DNA from: Marthasterias glacialis | Taxonomy: Eukaryota; Echinodermata; Asteroidea; Forcipulatida; Asteriidae | Assembly (NCBI GenBank): GCA_911728455.2 | Contig: OU452230.1 | Span: forward strand, 3,774,256 to 3,838,255 | Length of the DNA: 64,000 nucleotides | Direction: 5' to 3' | In this document: piece by piece, positions 47,456 to 59,945 of the stretch | Layout: each line of letters opens with the position of its first letter | Numbering within the stretch: position 1 is the stretch's first letter | Made by a program: the position numbers and the translations under genes | Notes under the pieces: model-generated | Databases searched by the model: none | The model's input: the letters and a program-made list of their open reading frames with translations, nothing else | Told to the model about the DNA's origin: nothing

Positions 47456-49009
47456 TTTACCTTAATTGATTTTATGCAGGTTGCTATGTTCTTATATCGA
47501 TTCAGCGTAACAGGCATAAGATATATTTAAGAATAAATCGATTTGCTTCTTTAGAGGAGAATGTATATTCTTTTTCTCAAGATATTACCAGGTTTAGGAA
47601 ATAATGCAGGCTAAAATTCTTTTCTTCGTTTCAAATCCCAAATAAGTTGTAGACTATAAATAGGCTATAAGTTTCTATATTAAGTAAAAGGTATATAAGC
47701 TGTAAAACAAGCCACCGTACTAAAAGTGAGAGCAAACAATGTGCAGCAGAAATTGTAAAAACAGACTGAACAAAAAAATGAAATTGGGAGACAAATTGGG
47801 TACATCAATGAGACAATATCAGTTTGGGGGGGTCTTATAAAATTTCGTTATCTAAAACCACTCCTAACTGCCCTTGGCTACATCAATCTCAAATTCATCA
47901 CAAATTACTCAAAGAACGACACCTAGGCCTACTTCCCATAGGCTTTGTGTGTTGAGGCAAAAATAAGTTGATAATTCTATTATTCTCTTTGATAATGTAC
48001 TGGAGATTTGTCTCGCAATTACGCGGTAGAGCGGACAAAAACCATCGGCCATGCTTGGAGAAATCATTGCTCTACGGAAGAAAAGAACACCGAGGTTTTA
48101 AAGAGATGGGGCTTATGTTACTCCATGTGAACCCGAGCAGGGACAAGCATATTTTAGAGTATTTTTTACACGTATCGTTGCATATTTCCCTCTTACTGTT
48201 TCAATATTGAAAGGGATACCATGTCTGTCCTGGGGAAGAGGGTTTTAGAACTGGGGGTAATGGTATTGCCTCGCAAGCGGTTTCGTGGCTCTTTGATGGC
48301 GGCGGCGTCAAGCGTGTTATCGTCTTCCACACCGTTATCTTTTCCTCACTGAAATGAGTTGTCTTACTGCCACTGCTAAAAGTTGGACGATCACATTTTC
48401 AGGTGCTGCTGTGGGCAGGGCGAATCGTGAATACCGAGAATCACAACGAGCATTGGAACATTATATTGAGACTGTTTTCTTTCTTTCTTTTTTCCCCCCT
48501 TCTTTTTTCCCCATCTTTCTTGCGATGGATTATGCCAGTTTTACAGATCCAGAAAGGATTCTTCGAAAACTTTGAACTTTCTTGGTGGTCTGCGGCCTAA
48601 ATTATAGCCTCGCCCTTTTTCTGTTTAAAGGTGAACTTAAATGAGAACGATTAACTCAAACCTTCCACAATGTGATGTTCTAAAGTACAATTTTTGTTTA
48701 AGGGTGATCTTTTTAGTCCTGTTATTTTCAAGACATTCTTGCTATAAATAATGTTACGAAGCAATCATAAGGTCACAAAGTTTTGAAATGTTTAATTCCC
48801 GTCGTTGTCGGCGCTCTTTCAACGGCTCCCAGCAAAGATCCATGCAAATAAAATGTAAAGTTACAGATAGCAGCTTAAAGTAGTTAACACAGTTCATGTG
48901 ATGCAGTATGAACCATTTACGTCTGAATGCTATTCTGTTGCTAAGTAATTACGTCACACGCGTGCGCACTCTGCTGCTCACCCCCAAGTTTCCGCTACTT
49001 CCTGTTCCA
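47456..49009. other. Non-coding DNA
   Basis: Frames of 80 (47968-48210) and 73 codons (48354-48575) on the plus strand. The latter includes an acceptor-like cacattttcag at 48392-48402, but no recognisable protein. Nothing else seen. Confidence 0.45.
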
Positions 49010-49305
49010 AAGCTGGCATACGTTCTGACTTTGTGTGATTCAATAATTACATTTACAAACAACTGCGAAAGTTTGGGCCCAATCCGTTGTCCGAGTCAAG
49101 AGAAAATTGTGAAAAACCATGCACACTAACTTGTCAGCGTGTGAACACAGCGTCCTTTATTTCGATTGTAACAATCGAATTCAAAATCGGGGTCTTCAAA
49201 TTCTATTTTCTCGGCTTTGACAGTATTTCAGACAGAAATATTTCTATGAAAAATTGGTACTGGTATGAACTTCTTAATCAGTATAAGCTTTCAGACTGAT
49301 ACTAA
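49010..49305 (+). repeat. Interspersed repeat superfamily R4
   Basis: ctgactttgtgtgattcaat, gcgaaagtttgggcccaatc, gtgaaaaaccatgcacacta, gtcctttatttcgattgtaa, gggtcttcaaattctatttt, tatttcagacagaaatattt and ggtactggtatgaacttctt, in the order of the other copies. The 70-codon frame inside it is not shared. Confidence 0.83.
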
Positions 49306-49529
49306 TGAAGTGATAAATTGGATGATTTCCAATCATATAATTCTACCATCAAACTCGGTCCTTTTGCATCAATTTTTTTGATAATAATTATGGTTATCTG
49401 GTGTTTTCCAGCCACGAATCACCATTCCAAGTTGTTTGTGTTTACCCCCATTGGTTCTTACAGTCGTTTGTCACCTGTTCCCAGTCAGACTAATTTGATG
49501 CTCATTGACAACAGTTCAACTTTGTCATC

Positions 49530-49765
49530 AAGGTTGCTCAATGGTTTCTTTCCCCGCCTGTCACCTCTGTGGACCCCGGTTCGAATCCCACCTCAGACCG
49601 AGAGCCTTGTATGTGAATTGGGATTTTAGTCCCTACAATGCGTGGGTTTCTCCCATTTGGGGTTTTTCCTCCCACATCTAAAAACTTACCATTTCTTCTC
49701 GTTCCCTATTCACCATCCTGTTATCGGCGATTGCGCTGTCGGATGTGTAATGAAATAAATAAAGT
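49530..49765 (+). mobile_element. tRNA-derived SINE, family 2, fullest copy
   Basis: The head has gctcaatggtttctttcccc and ggaccccggttcgaatccca. The body has gggattttagtccctacaat, gcgtgggtttctccc and cctcccacatctaaaaactt, ending in ggatgtgtaatgaaataaat. The ending aatgaaataaa is also found at the 3' end of the family-3 copy near 63005. Confidence 0.85.
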
Positions 49766-50171
49766 GGGAAGATGGCCATTGGCAAGTAAATGTAGATTAG
49801 ATTCATCCACTTCAACCGGGTCAGCTACTCACTTTGCGTTTAGATCTTTGGGGAAAAGAACCCGACACTAATTACCACATGCATTTTTCTTTGAATTGCG
49901 TTTGTCTAGGAAGAAAAGGGGGAAAAACATCTTTACAACAGTTTACTTTCTGGGACAATTATTCCTCAATGTATCGCTTGCAGATGAAAGCGGTTCAAAC
50001 ATATTAGAGTCCACAGGGAGTTGTAACATAATGCCAACCTTACATCTGCTAAGGTTTTCGATCCACTAATGTAATTTAGAAATCATGAACCATGCACCGT
50101 CCCTCAGGAACCATCCATGTTCCTTGGAATCTCTTCTGATGATTGATAACAGCAAAGTCCCGATTTCCGTC
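49766..50171. other. Non-coding DNA
   Basis: Nothing recognised. Confidence 0.5.
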
Positions 50172-50499
50172 GTGTGCCCGGCAAAAGGGCGTAAGCCCTT
50201 ACGCCCTTATGCCGGGAACATAAAGTAGTTTGTCCCAGTAACAAAAGGACGTAAGCAACAAAATGTCTCCTGACATGAAAAATATATCATTTTTGTTCGT
50301 TTTTTTTTGGCTAGAATTACCCTGAAGACATGTTTCCCCGTTCCTCATGCAGAATTTAACCTTTCTAGAATGACTTTTGCATGGCAACATGTTTACCAAA
50401 CTTTCCCGCTCATAATTCTTGAATCACAAATTTTAACATAAATAATTGCTTACGTCCTTTTGCCGGGAACTTTCACTTGCGTCATTTTGCCGGGCACAC
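50172..50499. mobile_element. Inverted-repeat element with GTGTGCCCGGCAAAA ends (R7), copy 1
   Basis: The left end gtgtgcccggcaaaagggcg pairs with the right end gcgtcattttgccgggcacac. A second, offset pair uses gccgggaacataaag and gcttacgtccttttgccggg. A 24-base palindrome (aagggcgtaag, cc, cttacgccctt) lies at 50185-50208. Several short gccggg/gcgtaag motifs are reused in both orientations. No coding frame. Confidence 0.78.
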
Positions 50500-50517
50500 A
50501 ACTAGTTCATACAACGT

Positions 50518-50983
50518 ATAGGGGGGTGTCTTTCGTTGTTATTGAGTCAGACATAATCAATAAAATGTCATCCAAGCACATTGTGAACTTGTGGTCGTGT
50601 GCTCGGAGCAAGAAAGTGCGACAGGCAAAAGGTCGTAAGCAACTGTCCCAAATTGTGTTTCAAGAAAACTGAGTGTGAAAGGTTGGTCCCTTTTCTGCTA
50701 TTTGTAAGTCATTCTGAAAACTTAAATTCCGCATTGGAAATACATGTCGTGGGTGTAATTCTAGTAACAAATGTACGACAGTTGTGTCCGGACCTTTTTT
50801 TTCCCCAACAGAGCCATGTTATTGCTTGTGACCTTCTGCTGGGACATAAAGTTTTTAATTGTTTGCCTGGAAAAAAGGTTGTGCAGCCTTACGACCTTCT
50901 TCCAGGCACATCGCGTTGTGCATATTAAACGCAACATGAAACGGGGTGTTTTTCGTTGTTATTGAGTCGGACACAATCGAGGA
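50518..50983. repeat. Related R7-like element flanked by direct repeats
   Basis: gcgacaggcaaaaggtcgta (50618) and gccttacgaccttcttccag (50886) are inverted ends resembling those of R7 copy 1. Outside them, gtctttcgttgttattgagt (50532) and gtttttcgttgttattgagt (50948) form a direct repeat about 415 bases apart. Open frames of 109 and 64 codons here follow the repeat and are not gene-like. Confidence 0.68.
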
Positions 50984-52052
50984 ATGTTATATCCCTGGCA
51001 TACCGTGACATTGTGCATATCCTGCTATTAAATGCAACATCATTCACAATGGAAGTGACATTTCATACGCAAGAAGAAGCAGTAATGATTCCGGCGACTT
51101 CAAGTGATCCATTACGGGGTGGGGGTCTCGTATTGCATTCGTCAACACGACGCGGTCATCTAGAAGGACCGCGCTATGTTAACCGGGTGCAGATCTTTGC
51201 CCGTAATTGCATTTCAGAATGCCCATATTATCAAGGCCCGCCCCGAGGGTTGAGAAATCTTTTCCGAGATATCAATGAAACTAACTTTATTATCACCAGT
51301 GCGATCACTTTTCCTGTATATTATACAGTTCACAATGAATGAGCCTGAGAACGCCCATTGTCACAAACTGCATGGGGAATTATTTTTAACTCTAACACTA
51401 TGGTTTCTGATTGACCCCATTTGTACTGCCATCATTTGATACACTCGCCTCCACTTAGAAGATTTTCAGAGAAAGAAAAGTAGGAGGTAGTGGTGTTTGT
51501 TTTCAGGTGACAGTGCAACTAGTTCATATGTTACCCGTTTGCTCAAACAAAATTACAATTACTGTGAGTAATGGTGGTCGAAACCAGCAGGTTGGTAAAT
51601 GAGTCGTGGCATTTATCGCGTTTTCCACGAGCTTTGAGCCGTGTATACGCGTATGTGCAGCACCTAAATTTAGCCCTAAACATTTTAAGACAGCTCGGCA
51701 CTAGATGATTGTCTCTACAATGCACCAACATGGAGTCCGAACCTACAAGTAGCTCCAGCACCAAATGCAGCCCTGCCCTGTTTCTCTCTGGCACAGAGTT
51801 TCTCTCTGGCACAGAGGTACGAGTTGCATTTGGTTGCATGGTGTATAGGCTACATTAGGGTGGGAGATATAAATATGCGCGGTCTCGGGCGTGCCGCACA
51901 GCCATGTTTAGATTTCTACTGTTTAAAATTCTGTTGCTCCTAATTTATTAGGCTTTTTTTATACTAAGATATACTTTTTTATGCAAGTCGCCATCACAAG
52001 TGCACTCAAGGTGTGGGCTAAAGAAAGGATAGAAACCTGATCCAATTCTCAT
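50984..52052. other. Non-coding DNA with a 128-codon frame
   Basis: The plus-strand frame at 50956-51342 is the longest in the window that is not simple repeat. It starts inside the preceding repeat's direct repeat, has no domain or transmembrane pattern I recognise, and stops at 51342. A short tandem tctctctggcacagag occurs at 51780-51814. Confidence 0.35.
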
Positions 52053-52140
52053 GGACATAAGTGTCATGACCGGTATTCGAACCCACGTCCTTATGACTTA
52101 GCCGCCAGAACTTGAGACCGATGAACTAAATCGCTCAGCA
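52053..52140 (-). mobile_element. tRNA-Leu-like SINE, family 3, head only
   Basis: On the minus strand, gctgagcgatttagttcatc and ctcaagttctggcggctaag form the 5' half with the CAA-type anticodon loop, and gtgggttcgaataccggtca is the B box, followed by tgacacttatgtcc. The later body is degenerate. Confidence 0.8.
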
Positions 52141-53580
52141 TGTTGCTGTTTACGAGTGTTATAACGTTTTTGTGTTTCATTCATTCTCACAGTTATGCTG
52201 TGCATGGGAGTCTCAAGTTTACAGCGCATACTTTTACTGTTTAATAAAGCTACAACAATAAACGGGGACGTATTGTGTACTTGTTCGATCCCTGCCCATC
52301 ATTTACCGGGGATTGGTTGTAGGCAACTATAAGTGGTTTACAATCGGAACACACCAGAATTAATATAATAATATAGTAATATGGGGGAACTGTTATGCTA
52401 CCAAACACTCGCTCTACGGCGGAGAAATTACGGTAAAAGTTTTAGGGGGCACAAGGGCGTGCACCATTTTTCCAAGGGGGCAACTTCTGGCCAATTAAAA
52501 ATGTTCACTTTTCATAAACAAGCACCTTTTTCAGCGCTCTTGTTATGCAGTTGACTATTTTTTTTTATAAGATAATCTGACATGGAGGTAAAAACAAATA
52601 CACCGTCTGTGTGTAAAACAGAAAATTAGTTTACAAAAAATCATTGAAATTACTATACGTAAAAGCTTACAAAATAAACAATTTTAGTCTGATAATTTTT
52701 TAATCTCAAAAGTCCAGATTTCAAAAGGGGGCATCCGGGGAGGGGGACACGGACATCAATGGGGGGGGGGGCACGTGCCCCCCTCCCTGGTTACGCCACT
52801 GTCACTCTAACAAAGCGTTGGAAAATACGTAAATGCATTACATTTTTAAAGAAAAGTTAATGACCATCGATGCAATCAATGAGTATTTTAAAATGTTAGT
52901 ACAAATATTGTTGTGGAGCATTTTCGGCTGATTAAGTACGCCCCACTGTCTATGGTATTATACTTTGCCCCCTTGAAACTAACCGCATGCCAACCAACTG
53001 GTGCAGTTGGTTTACGGGCTTCTACACCCCTCGTGTAATGTTTCTGTTCCTTTACTTTTTTTTATTTTTAGGTATATAAGGAAGCTAGAACATTTCAGGG
53101 TTTTCGAGAATAAAGTTATTTCTGCCTCAGCATTCTGACGTTTTTGTTGACACACAAAGCCCCGCGCTCTGGTTACATACAGAAAACCTCACCAATAGTC
53201 ACTGTCTTTTCATGGCTATACAAGGATTGCGACAACCACCGGTGCCTTCTTTCTTCTCGTCAATAGCAAGATATAAATGAAACCCACTGGACTCAATGAA
53301 TGTTTCGTGAAGCTTTCTGTTCGAAAATTTAAAACCCAGCACAAAGTGAGCGCCTTCGTAGGTGCGTATGTGAGTTTTGAATTGGGGGGTAGTCACATGA
53401 CAAGTGTTTCAACAATATCATCTTGAAAAGCTAGGTATCCGGTGCACGTAATTCAAGATCTGAGTGTGACCAAAAAAATATATCAATATCATGCAGTTGT
53501 TCACATTGTGTATCCTTTTGGTTGCAGAAACATAGTGAGGAGTTTGCACTATCTTTAAATATTTTTATTTTGTGCTTCAT
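52141..53580. other. Non-coding DNA with G-rich repeat remnants
   Basis: The ggcacgtgcccccctccctg and ggttacgccactg strings at 52770-52800, with gggggcacaagg at 52445, look like the edges of an old interspersed repeat I cannot classify. No gene seen. Confidence 0.45.
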
Positions 53581-53896
53581 CTGCCTGAAAGGTTTTGAGG
53601 TTTATAAGTAAATTGAGTTGTGTTTGCGCTTCCACCATAAAGAACCTCATTGTCATATCATAGAGCATTCTAAGTTTTCATCAAGAACTAATAGACTAAA
53701 GTTCATTTGTCTTTGCAAATGACCATTTTCGGGCTGTCACTCTGCCTGAAAGGCTTTCAGGTTTATAAGTAAATTGAGTTGTGTTTGCTCTTCCACCATA
53801 AAGAACCTCATTGTCATATCATAGAGCATTCCAAGTTTTTATCGAGAACTAATAGACCAAAGTTCATTTGTCTTTGCAAATGACCATTTGCGGGCA
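53581..53896. repeat. 161-bp tandem duplication (two copies)
   Basis: Copies start at 53581 and 53742 with ctgcctgaaagg and end in gcaaatgaccatttncgggc. About ten substitutions over 155 aligned bases and a constant offset mean a single, fairly recent duplication. No coding frame spans the unit. Confidence 0.95.
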
Positions 53897-54975
53897 GGAA
53901 TTAAGATCATATTGTACATTCTTACCTACAGGTGGCGATTCGGTAACCAGCAGGTCGGTACTAACATCCCATTGACAATTCTCAAGTGCTCCTCAGTCAC
54001 TCATTAGAGTTGCTGGGACGCACATGATTCTAAGATGTGAGTTTTCCCAGCTCGAACGGCCAACCACACCATAACAAACAGCAAGGCAGTCTTCGAAGAA
54101 CTTTCTCAGCCACATCCGGCAAAAGTAGAGTGCAAAGGATTATGGTCTATTCAAAGCGGGTTTGGAGTCCATGAGAGGTGATGAACCTTAATCTGAAAAG
54201 TCGATTATCCTTTTCTCCGTTACTCTAATTAAAAACCAGGGTCCTCACAGTCAAAATGGTTATTTTTGTGGCGTGCATATAGCCCGGGGCGTGATGACCT
54301 GGCGTATCCTCACCTGCGAGTGCCAGACGCCTGTTCTCCACCAGTCTGTACGACAGGTGGAAATTTCCCGTGATCAGTTAGCCTGCGTATACAGACAGTA
54401 GTTATTCATGACCAATCACGACCAAACTGCAATCACCGGAAACGTTTGACAGCGACGCAAAGCTGTGGTCTCTCTGAAAAGCCACGAACAATTGCAGCCA
54501 TGGCCAAGTTCGCGCGAGGACCATTGTCGACTAGAGGTCGATGTTTCCTGGTACCCAACACATGTTTTTGAGGATGAGTACCAGTTAACATCAGCCACTA
54601 GTCGATAAAAGGTCGTTGCGCGAAGTAGAGCCTAGTAAGGCCTTTGTACACGTTGTATAGACGTGTACATGTCGTACACGTGTCTTTAGCGTCATCGCAG
54701 TTTGCTCTCGAGCTAAACCCTTTAAAATATTTTTTTTTTAATCAGGCCCTGAGGCAGGGGTGGGGTGGTCACATTGTCCCCTCCCAAAAAAAATTGTTGC
54801 TCATTACTTTTAACGGTGAGGCCAATCACCACCATTTTTAAGCGATTTTTCCTAAATACGTATCTAAGGGTCATATCACTGAAACAAAAAAAGAAAGAAA
54901 AAAGAGAGTTTTACTGGATTTATGGTTTTTTTTTACATTTCTATCGATGTCATGAACATTTTTCTGAATAAGAAC
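53897..54975. other. Non-coding DNA
   Basis: Nothing recognised. A 60-codon minus-strand frame (54416-54598) and several tgtcgac/gtcgat strings are present. Confidence 0.45.
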
Positions 54976-57640
54976 GAATTCAAGTGTGCACGAAAACGAA
55001 ATTGAATGCAAAAGTAGCTAAAAAAGAAATCAAGTGTGCACGAAAACGAAATTGAATGCAGCATTAGCTAAAAAAGAAATCAAGTGTGCACGAAAACGAA
55101 ATTGAATGCAAAAGTAGCTAAAAAAGAAATCAAGTGTGCACGAAAACGAAATTGAATTCAATAGTGGCTAAAAAGAAATCAAGTGTGCACGAAAACGAAA
55201 TTGAATGCAAAAGTAGCTAAAAAGAAATCAAGTGCGCACGAAAACGAAATTGAATTCAATAGTGGCTAAAAAGAAATCAAGTGCGCACGAAAACGAAATT
55301 GAATGCAGCAGATAGCTAAAAAGAAATCAAGTGTGCACGAAAACGAAATTGAATGCAGCAGTAGCTAAAAAAGAAATCAAGTGCGCACGAAAACGAAATT
55401 GAATGCAATAGTAGCTAAAAAGAAATCAAGTGCGCACGAAAACGAAATTGAATTCAATAGTAGCTAAAAAGAAATCAAGTGTGCACGAAAACGAAATTGA
55501 ATGCAATAGTAGCTAAAAAGAAATCAAGTGCGCACGAAAACGAAATTGAATGCAGCAGATAGCTAAAAAGAAATCAATTGTACACGAAAACGAAATTGAA
55601 TGCAGCAGTAGCTAAAAAGAAATCAAGTGTGCACGAAAACGAAATTGCATGCAAAAGTAGCTAAAAAGAAATCAAGTGCGCACGAAAACGAAATTGAATG
55701 CAGCAGATAGCTAAAAAGAAATCAAGTGTGCACGAAAACGAAATTGAATGCAGCAGTAGCTAAAAAGAAATCAAGTGTGCACGAAAACGAAATTGCATGC
55801 AAAAGTAGCTAAAAAGAAATCAAGTGCGCACGAAAACGAAATTGAATGCAGCAGATAGCTAAAAAGAAATCAAGTGTGCACGAAAACGAAATTGAATGCA
55901 GCAGTAGCTAAAAAAGAAATCAAGTGCGCACGAAAACGAAATTGAATGCAATAGTAGCTAAAAAGAAATCAAGTGCGCACGAAAACGAAATTGAATTCAA
56001 TAGTAGCTAAAAAGAAATCAAGTGTGCACGAACACGAAATTGAATGCATTAGTAGCTAAAAAGAAATCAAGTGCGCACGAAAACGAAATTGCATGCAAAA
56101 GTAGCTAAAAAGAAATCAAGTGCGCACGAAAACGAAATTGAATGCAGCAGATAGCTAAAAAGAAATCAAGTGTGCACGAAAACGAAATTGAATGCAGCAG
56201 TAGCTAAAAAAGAAATCAAGTGCGCACGAAAACGAAATTGAATGCAATAGTAGCTAAAAAGAAATCAAGTGCGCACGAAAACGAAATTGAATTCAATAGT
56301 AGCTAAAAAGAAATCAAGTGTGCACGAACACGAAATTGAATGCATTAGTAGCTAAAAAGAAATCAAGTGTGCACGAAAACGAAATTGAATGCAGCAGTAG
56401 CTAAAAAAGAAATCAAGTGCGCACGAAAACGAAATTGAATGCAGCAGATAGCTAAAAAGAAATCAAGTGTGCACGAAAACGAAATTGAATGCAGCAGTAG
56501 CTAAAAAGAAATCAAGTGTGCACGAAAACGAAATTGCATGCAAAAGTAGCTAAAAAGAAATCAAGTGCGCACGAAAACGAAATTGAATGCAGCAGATAGC
56601 TAAAAAGAAATCAAGTGTGCACGAAAACGAAATTGAATGCAGCAGTAGCTAAAAAAGAAATCAAGTGCGCACGAAAACGAAATTGAATGCAATAGTAGCT
56701 AAAAAGAAATCAAGTGCGCACGAAAACGAAATTGAATTCAATAGTAGCTAAAAAGAAATCAAGTGTGCACGAACACGAAATTGAATGCATTAGTAGCTAA
56801 AAAGAAATCAAGTGCGCACGAAAACGAAATTGCATGCAAAAGTAGCTAAAAAGAAATCAAGTGCGCACGAAAACGAAATTGAATGCAGCAGATAGCTAAA
56901 AAGAAATCAAGTGTGCACGAAAACGAAATTGAATGCAGCAGTAGCTAAAAAAGAAATCAAGTGCGCACGAAAACGAAATTGAATGCAATAGTAGCTAAAA
57001 AGAAATCAAGTGCGCACGAAAACGAAATTGAATTCAATAGTAGCTAAAAAGAAATCAAGTGTGCACGAACACGAAATTGAATGCATTAGTAGCTAAAAAG
57101 AAATCAAGTGTGCACGAAAACGAAATTGAATGCAGCAGTAGCTAAAAAAGAAATCAAGTGCGCACGAAAACGAAATTGAATGCAATAGTAGCTAAAAAGA
57201 AATCAAGTGCGCACGAAAACGAAATTGAATTCAATAGTAGCTAAAAAGAAATCAAGTGTGCACGAACACGAAATTGAATGCATTAGTAGCTAAAAAGAAA
57301 TCAAGTGTGCACGAAAACGAAATTGAATGCAGCAGTAGCTAAAAAAGAAATCAAGTGCGCACGAAAACGAAATTGAATGCAATAGTAGCTAAAAAGAAAT
57401 CAAGTGCGCACGAAAACGAAATTGAATGCATTAGTAGCTAAAAAGAAATCAAGTGCGCACGAAAACGAAATTGAATGCAATAGTAGCTAAAAAGAAATCA
57501 AGTGCGCACGAAAACGAAATTGAATGCAATAGTAGCTAAAAAGAAATCAAGTGTGCACGAACACGAAATTGAATGCAATAGTAGCTAAAAAGAAATCAAG
57601 TGCGCACGAAAACGAAATTGAATGCAATAGTAGCTTTAAA
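54976..57640. repeat. 49-bp minisatellite, ~54 units, with higher-order repeat
   Basis: The unit consensus is gaaatcaagtgcgcacgaaa then acgaaattgaatgcaatagt then agctaaaaa, 49 bp. Units differ at fixed sites: gtgtgcac or gtgcgcac, aaaacg or aacacg, gaatgca, gcatgca or gaattca, and the linkers caatag, cagcag, cagcagat, caaaag or cattag. The gcatgc variant falls at 55647, 55795, 56091, 56536 and 56832, spaced 148, 296, 445 and 296 bases (3, 6, 9 and 6 units), so the array was amplified in three- and six-unit blocks. It has no open frame. Confidence 0.97.
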
Positions 57641-59395
57641 AAAAGTGAATTAGGGACAAAAGCGTGAATTTGATTGCGTTTTAAAGAAATTGAATTCATT
57701 TTTGCTGACATAGACGGGGAAAACCTGTACCAAATATTTACCAAATATTTGTAAAGTTTTAGTGAACATTTTGTGAAATTGATTCGGGCACCACGTAGTC
57801 TTTGATTTAAGGAACAATTATTGTTGTGGAAAGTCTCATGAAAATCTGCCGTAAATTGTGGAAAATACATGGGTGTCTTCAAATAAGGCAAAACAAATCC
57901 CATTATCACAATTGAAACTTTCCAGTGATGGTCCATTTAAGGTAAAAAAAACAATATCGAAATTATGAAAATCTTCTTCGATACGCAACAACCACGGTGA
58001 GAACCAATTGAAATACTGCTTCAACTGACACTGAACTCCAGTAAACGGGCTGCGTTTTTTAACTGCTGACTACACCAAAGCGTTCGTTGTAGTTTGCTAT
58101 AAAAACGGAATACTTTTGAGAGGTGTATACGCGTTCAGAATGTGTTTCCGGCCACCAGCTCATTTCAAAATGATCGAGGCCCAACGGGAGAAAAAAAAGC
58201 AAGTACAAACATGGACTTCAAACTCAGCAAACACATTATACCTTTCTCATTCTTTAAACAGACATCCGATATATTCAGACTATTTACTTTTCATATACCG
58301 AAATTACACGCTTTGCTAATACTTTCCCATTCACTTTAAAATTAATTTGAAATAATTCTATTCAGTAATCTCTACTGCATTTACACTTGCTTAATCAAAC
58401 AACTATTTCGTCCCTGATACGTCGATTTATCGATTTGTTATTTACAATAATGTGGAGGTGGTATGCACGTACTAAATAGTCTGAGAAACTAATGTCTTAA
58501 GGCTTCTGTAGACGAGCAAAGAACACTGTTCAAAATGTTGAGACTATTTCATGTCTCAAAATCAGTTCTTCTCTTATAACCGGCGCGTCTCCTCGCTCAA
58601 AAGATATTAAATCGAGATGGCTGTTGCCCATGGGCAATATCATTAATATACCGGTAGCGCTTCATATGCAATGTTACTGTAGAGCTTAGCAAATAATATT
58701 TGTTCTTTTAAGGTTCATTTGTAACTACAATTTGTCATTTTCACTTATTTTTTGTGATCTGTAGCAACATTTCTTGTTTTTTTTTTTTTTTTTTTTAAAT
58801 GTTAGAACCATGCTGTTTTTCTTCATCAAATGTTGCAAGAAGAATAAATTAAGAAGTCGGATTGTTTTATCCCTTGTTCCTCAAACCCAGCCGTCGAAGA
58901 GGAGGGGAAAGATCTTTTAATCCTTGTTCTTCAAACCCAATAATATTGTGGTGAACGGAAAACGGAAATAAAAATATTCAATTGAAGCTTCTTTTAGAGA
59001 AATCTTGTCAGTGGTTGTATATAACCAAAACATAACTAATGAAAATGTGCGTTATATTGCACACAAATAACTGGAATTCATTCATATTGAATTTGTTAGC
59101 CTAGCAAAATGGGATTTATTTGTAAAATCTGGAGCATGGTTTTGACAAGTTTGGGGAGAAAACAGTAAACGAAAAATTCGTAGCTATAAAATCTTGGTGT
59201 TTTTTCATCAATTTTCAGACTGTAAAGATAGTTCTAATAAGTTTGAAAAAAAAAATAACAAAAATGAAAAATTGCAATTCAAAATTAAACCAAAAACATG
59301 AATTAGCTTAAAACGACTAACAGAAAAGTGGTCACAATGTTATCAAGTTGAATTAATTGAAATAATGTATGTTTTTAATTTATTTATGAAAGTGT
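57641..59395. other. Non-coding DNA
   Basis: A 129-codon minus-strand frame (57547-57936) begins in unique DNA and runs into the minisatellite; it is Phe/Leu/Asn-rich without a domain. Poly-T at 58777-58796. Nothing else recognised. Confidence 0.45.
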
Positions 59396-59640
59396 TCAGA
59401 GCCGGAGAATCACGTATGACGTTGGGGGAGATTGTCCTAGAGTTTGGTTGCACAGATCGGAGAAGGCTCGATCCCCCGTAGCGAGTAGGGGGGTGTAAAC
59501 GGGGTCAAAGAGCTCGGCCAATGTGCTGTGGATGATTAAGCGGAGATGGATGGAGGAAGTGTGCAGTTTGGGTGTGATGCGTTCTTTGATGGATGAGGGT
59601 GCTAGTCCATTACAAGCATCGGAAGTGATAAAGAAGATCT
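59396..59640 (-). mobile_element. LINE reverse-transcriptase C-terminal remnant
   Basis: On the minus strand, about 59485-59400 translates across frames as GDRAFS, then CATKL-DNLPQ, then IRDSPALNTF. This is the GDRAFS--AP-LWN-LP--IR-S--L--FK signature near the C-terminus of L2/CR1-like LINE proteins. Two frameshifts separate the pieces. Upstream sequence to about 59640 is probably the same element but too decayed to translate. No 3' tail is attached. Confidence 0.6.
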
Positions 59641-59945
59641 TGAATAAAGCTGCTCACTTATTGAAAACCTACAAACTTCGCACTTAACACAAGTTATATA
59701 TGTTTTCCGGTTTAAGTTCGCCCATTATTCAAGGGAAATGAAGCAGGTTTGATCACAGCATTTCTGAACGGGAAAACATTTGCAAAATACATGTAGAATT
59801 TCCACAATCGTTTAATAAAATAAAAGTCGAATATATGGGTTTGGGGGTAAATGAAAAATGGTTTTGGAAAAAAAAAATTTAATTAAAAAAAAATCATAAA
59901 CAGAAGCTTACATTTTGAACAAAGCAGTGAGTGTTCAATTGTTGG

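Noticed and set aside
54976..57640. CRISPR-like array
   Set aside because: Units are contiguous 49-bp tandem copies without unique spacers, in a eukaryotic repeat-rich context with no cas-like genes.
54976..57640. Common origin of the 49-bp minisatellite and the R2 CGAAAT-palindrome elements
   Set aside because: Both contain gcgcacgaaa, but the match is ten bases in an A-rich setting and the rest of the unit does not align; too weak to claim.
57547..57936. 129-codon minus-strand frame
   Set aside because: It ends inside the minisatellite, is A+T-driven in composition, and has no domain or splice evidence.
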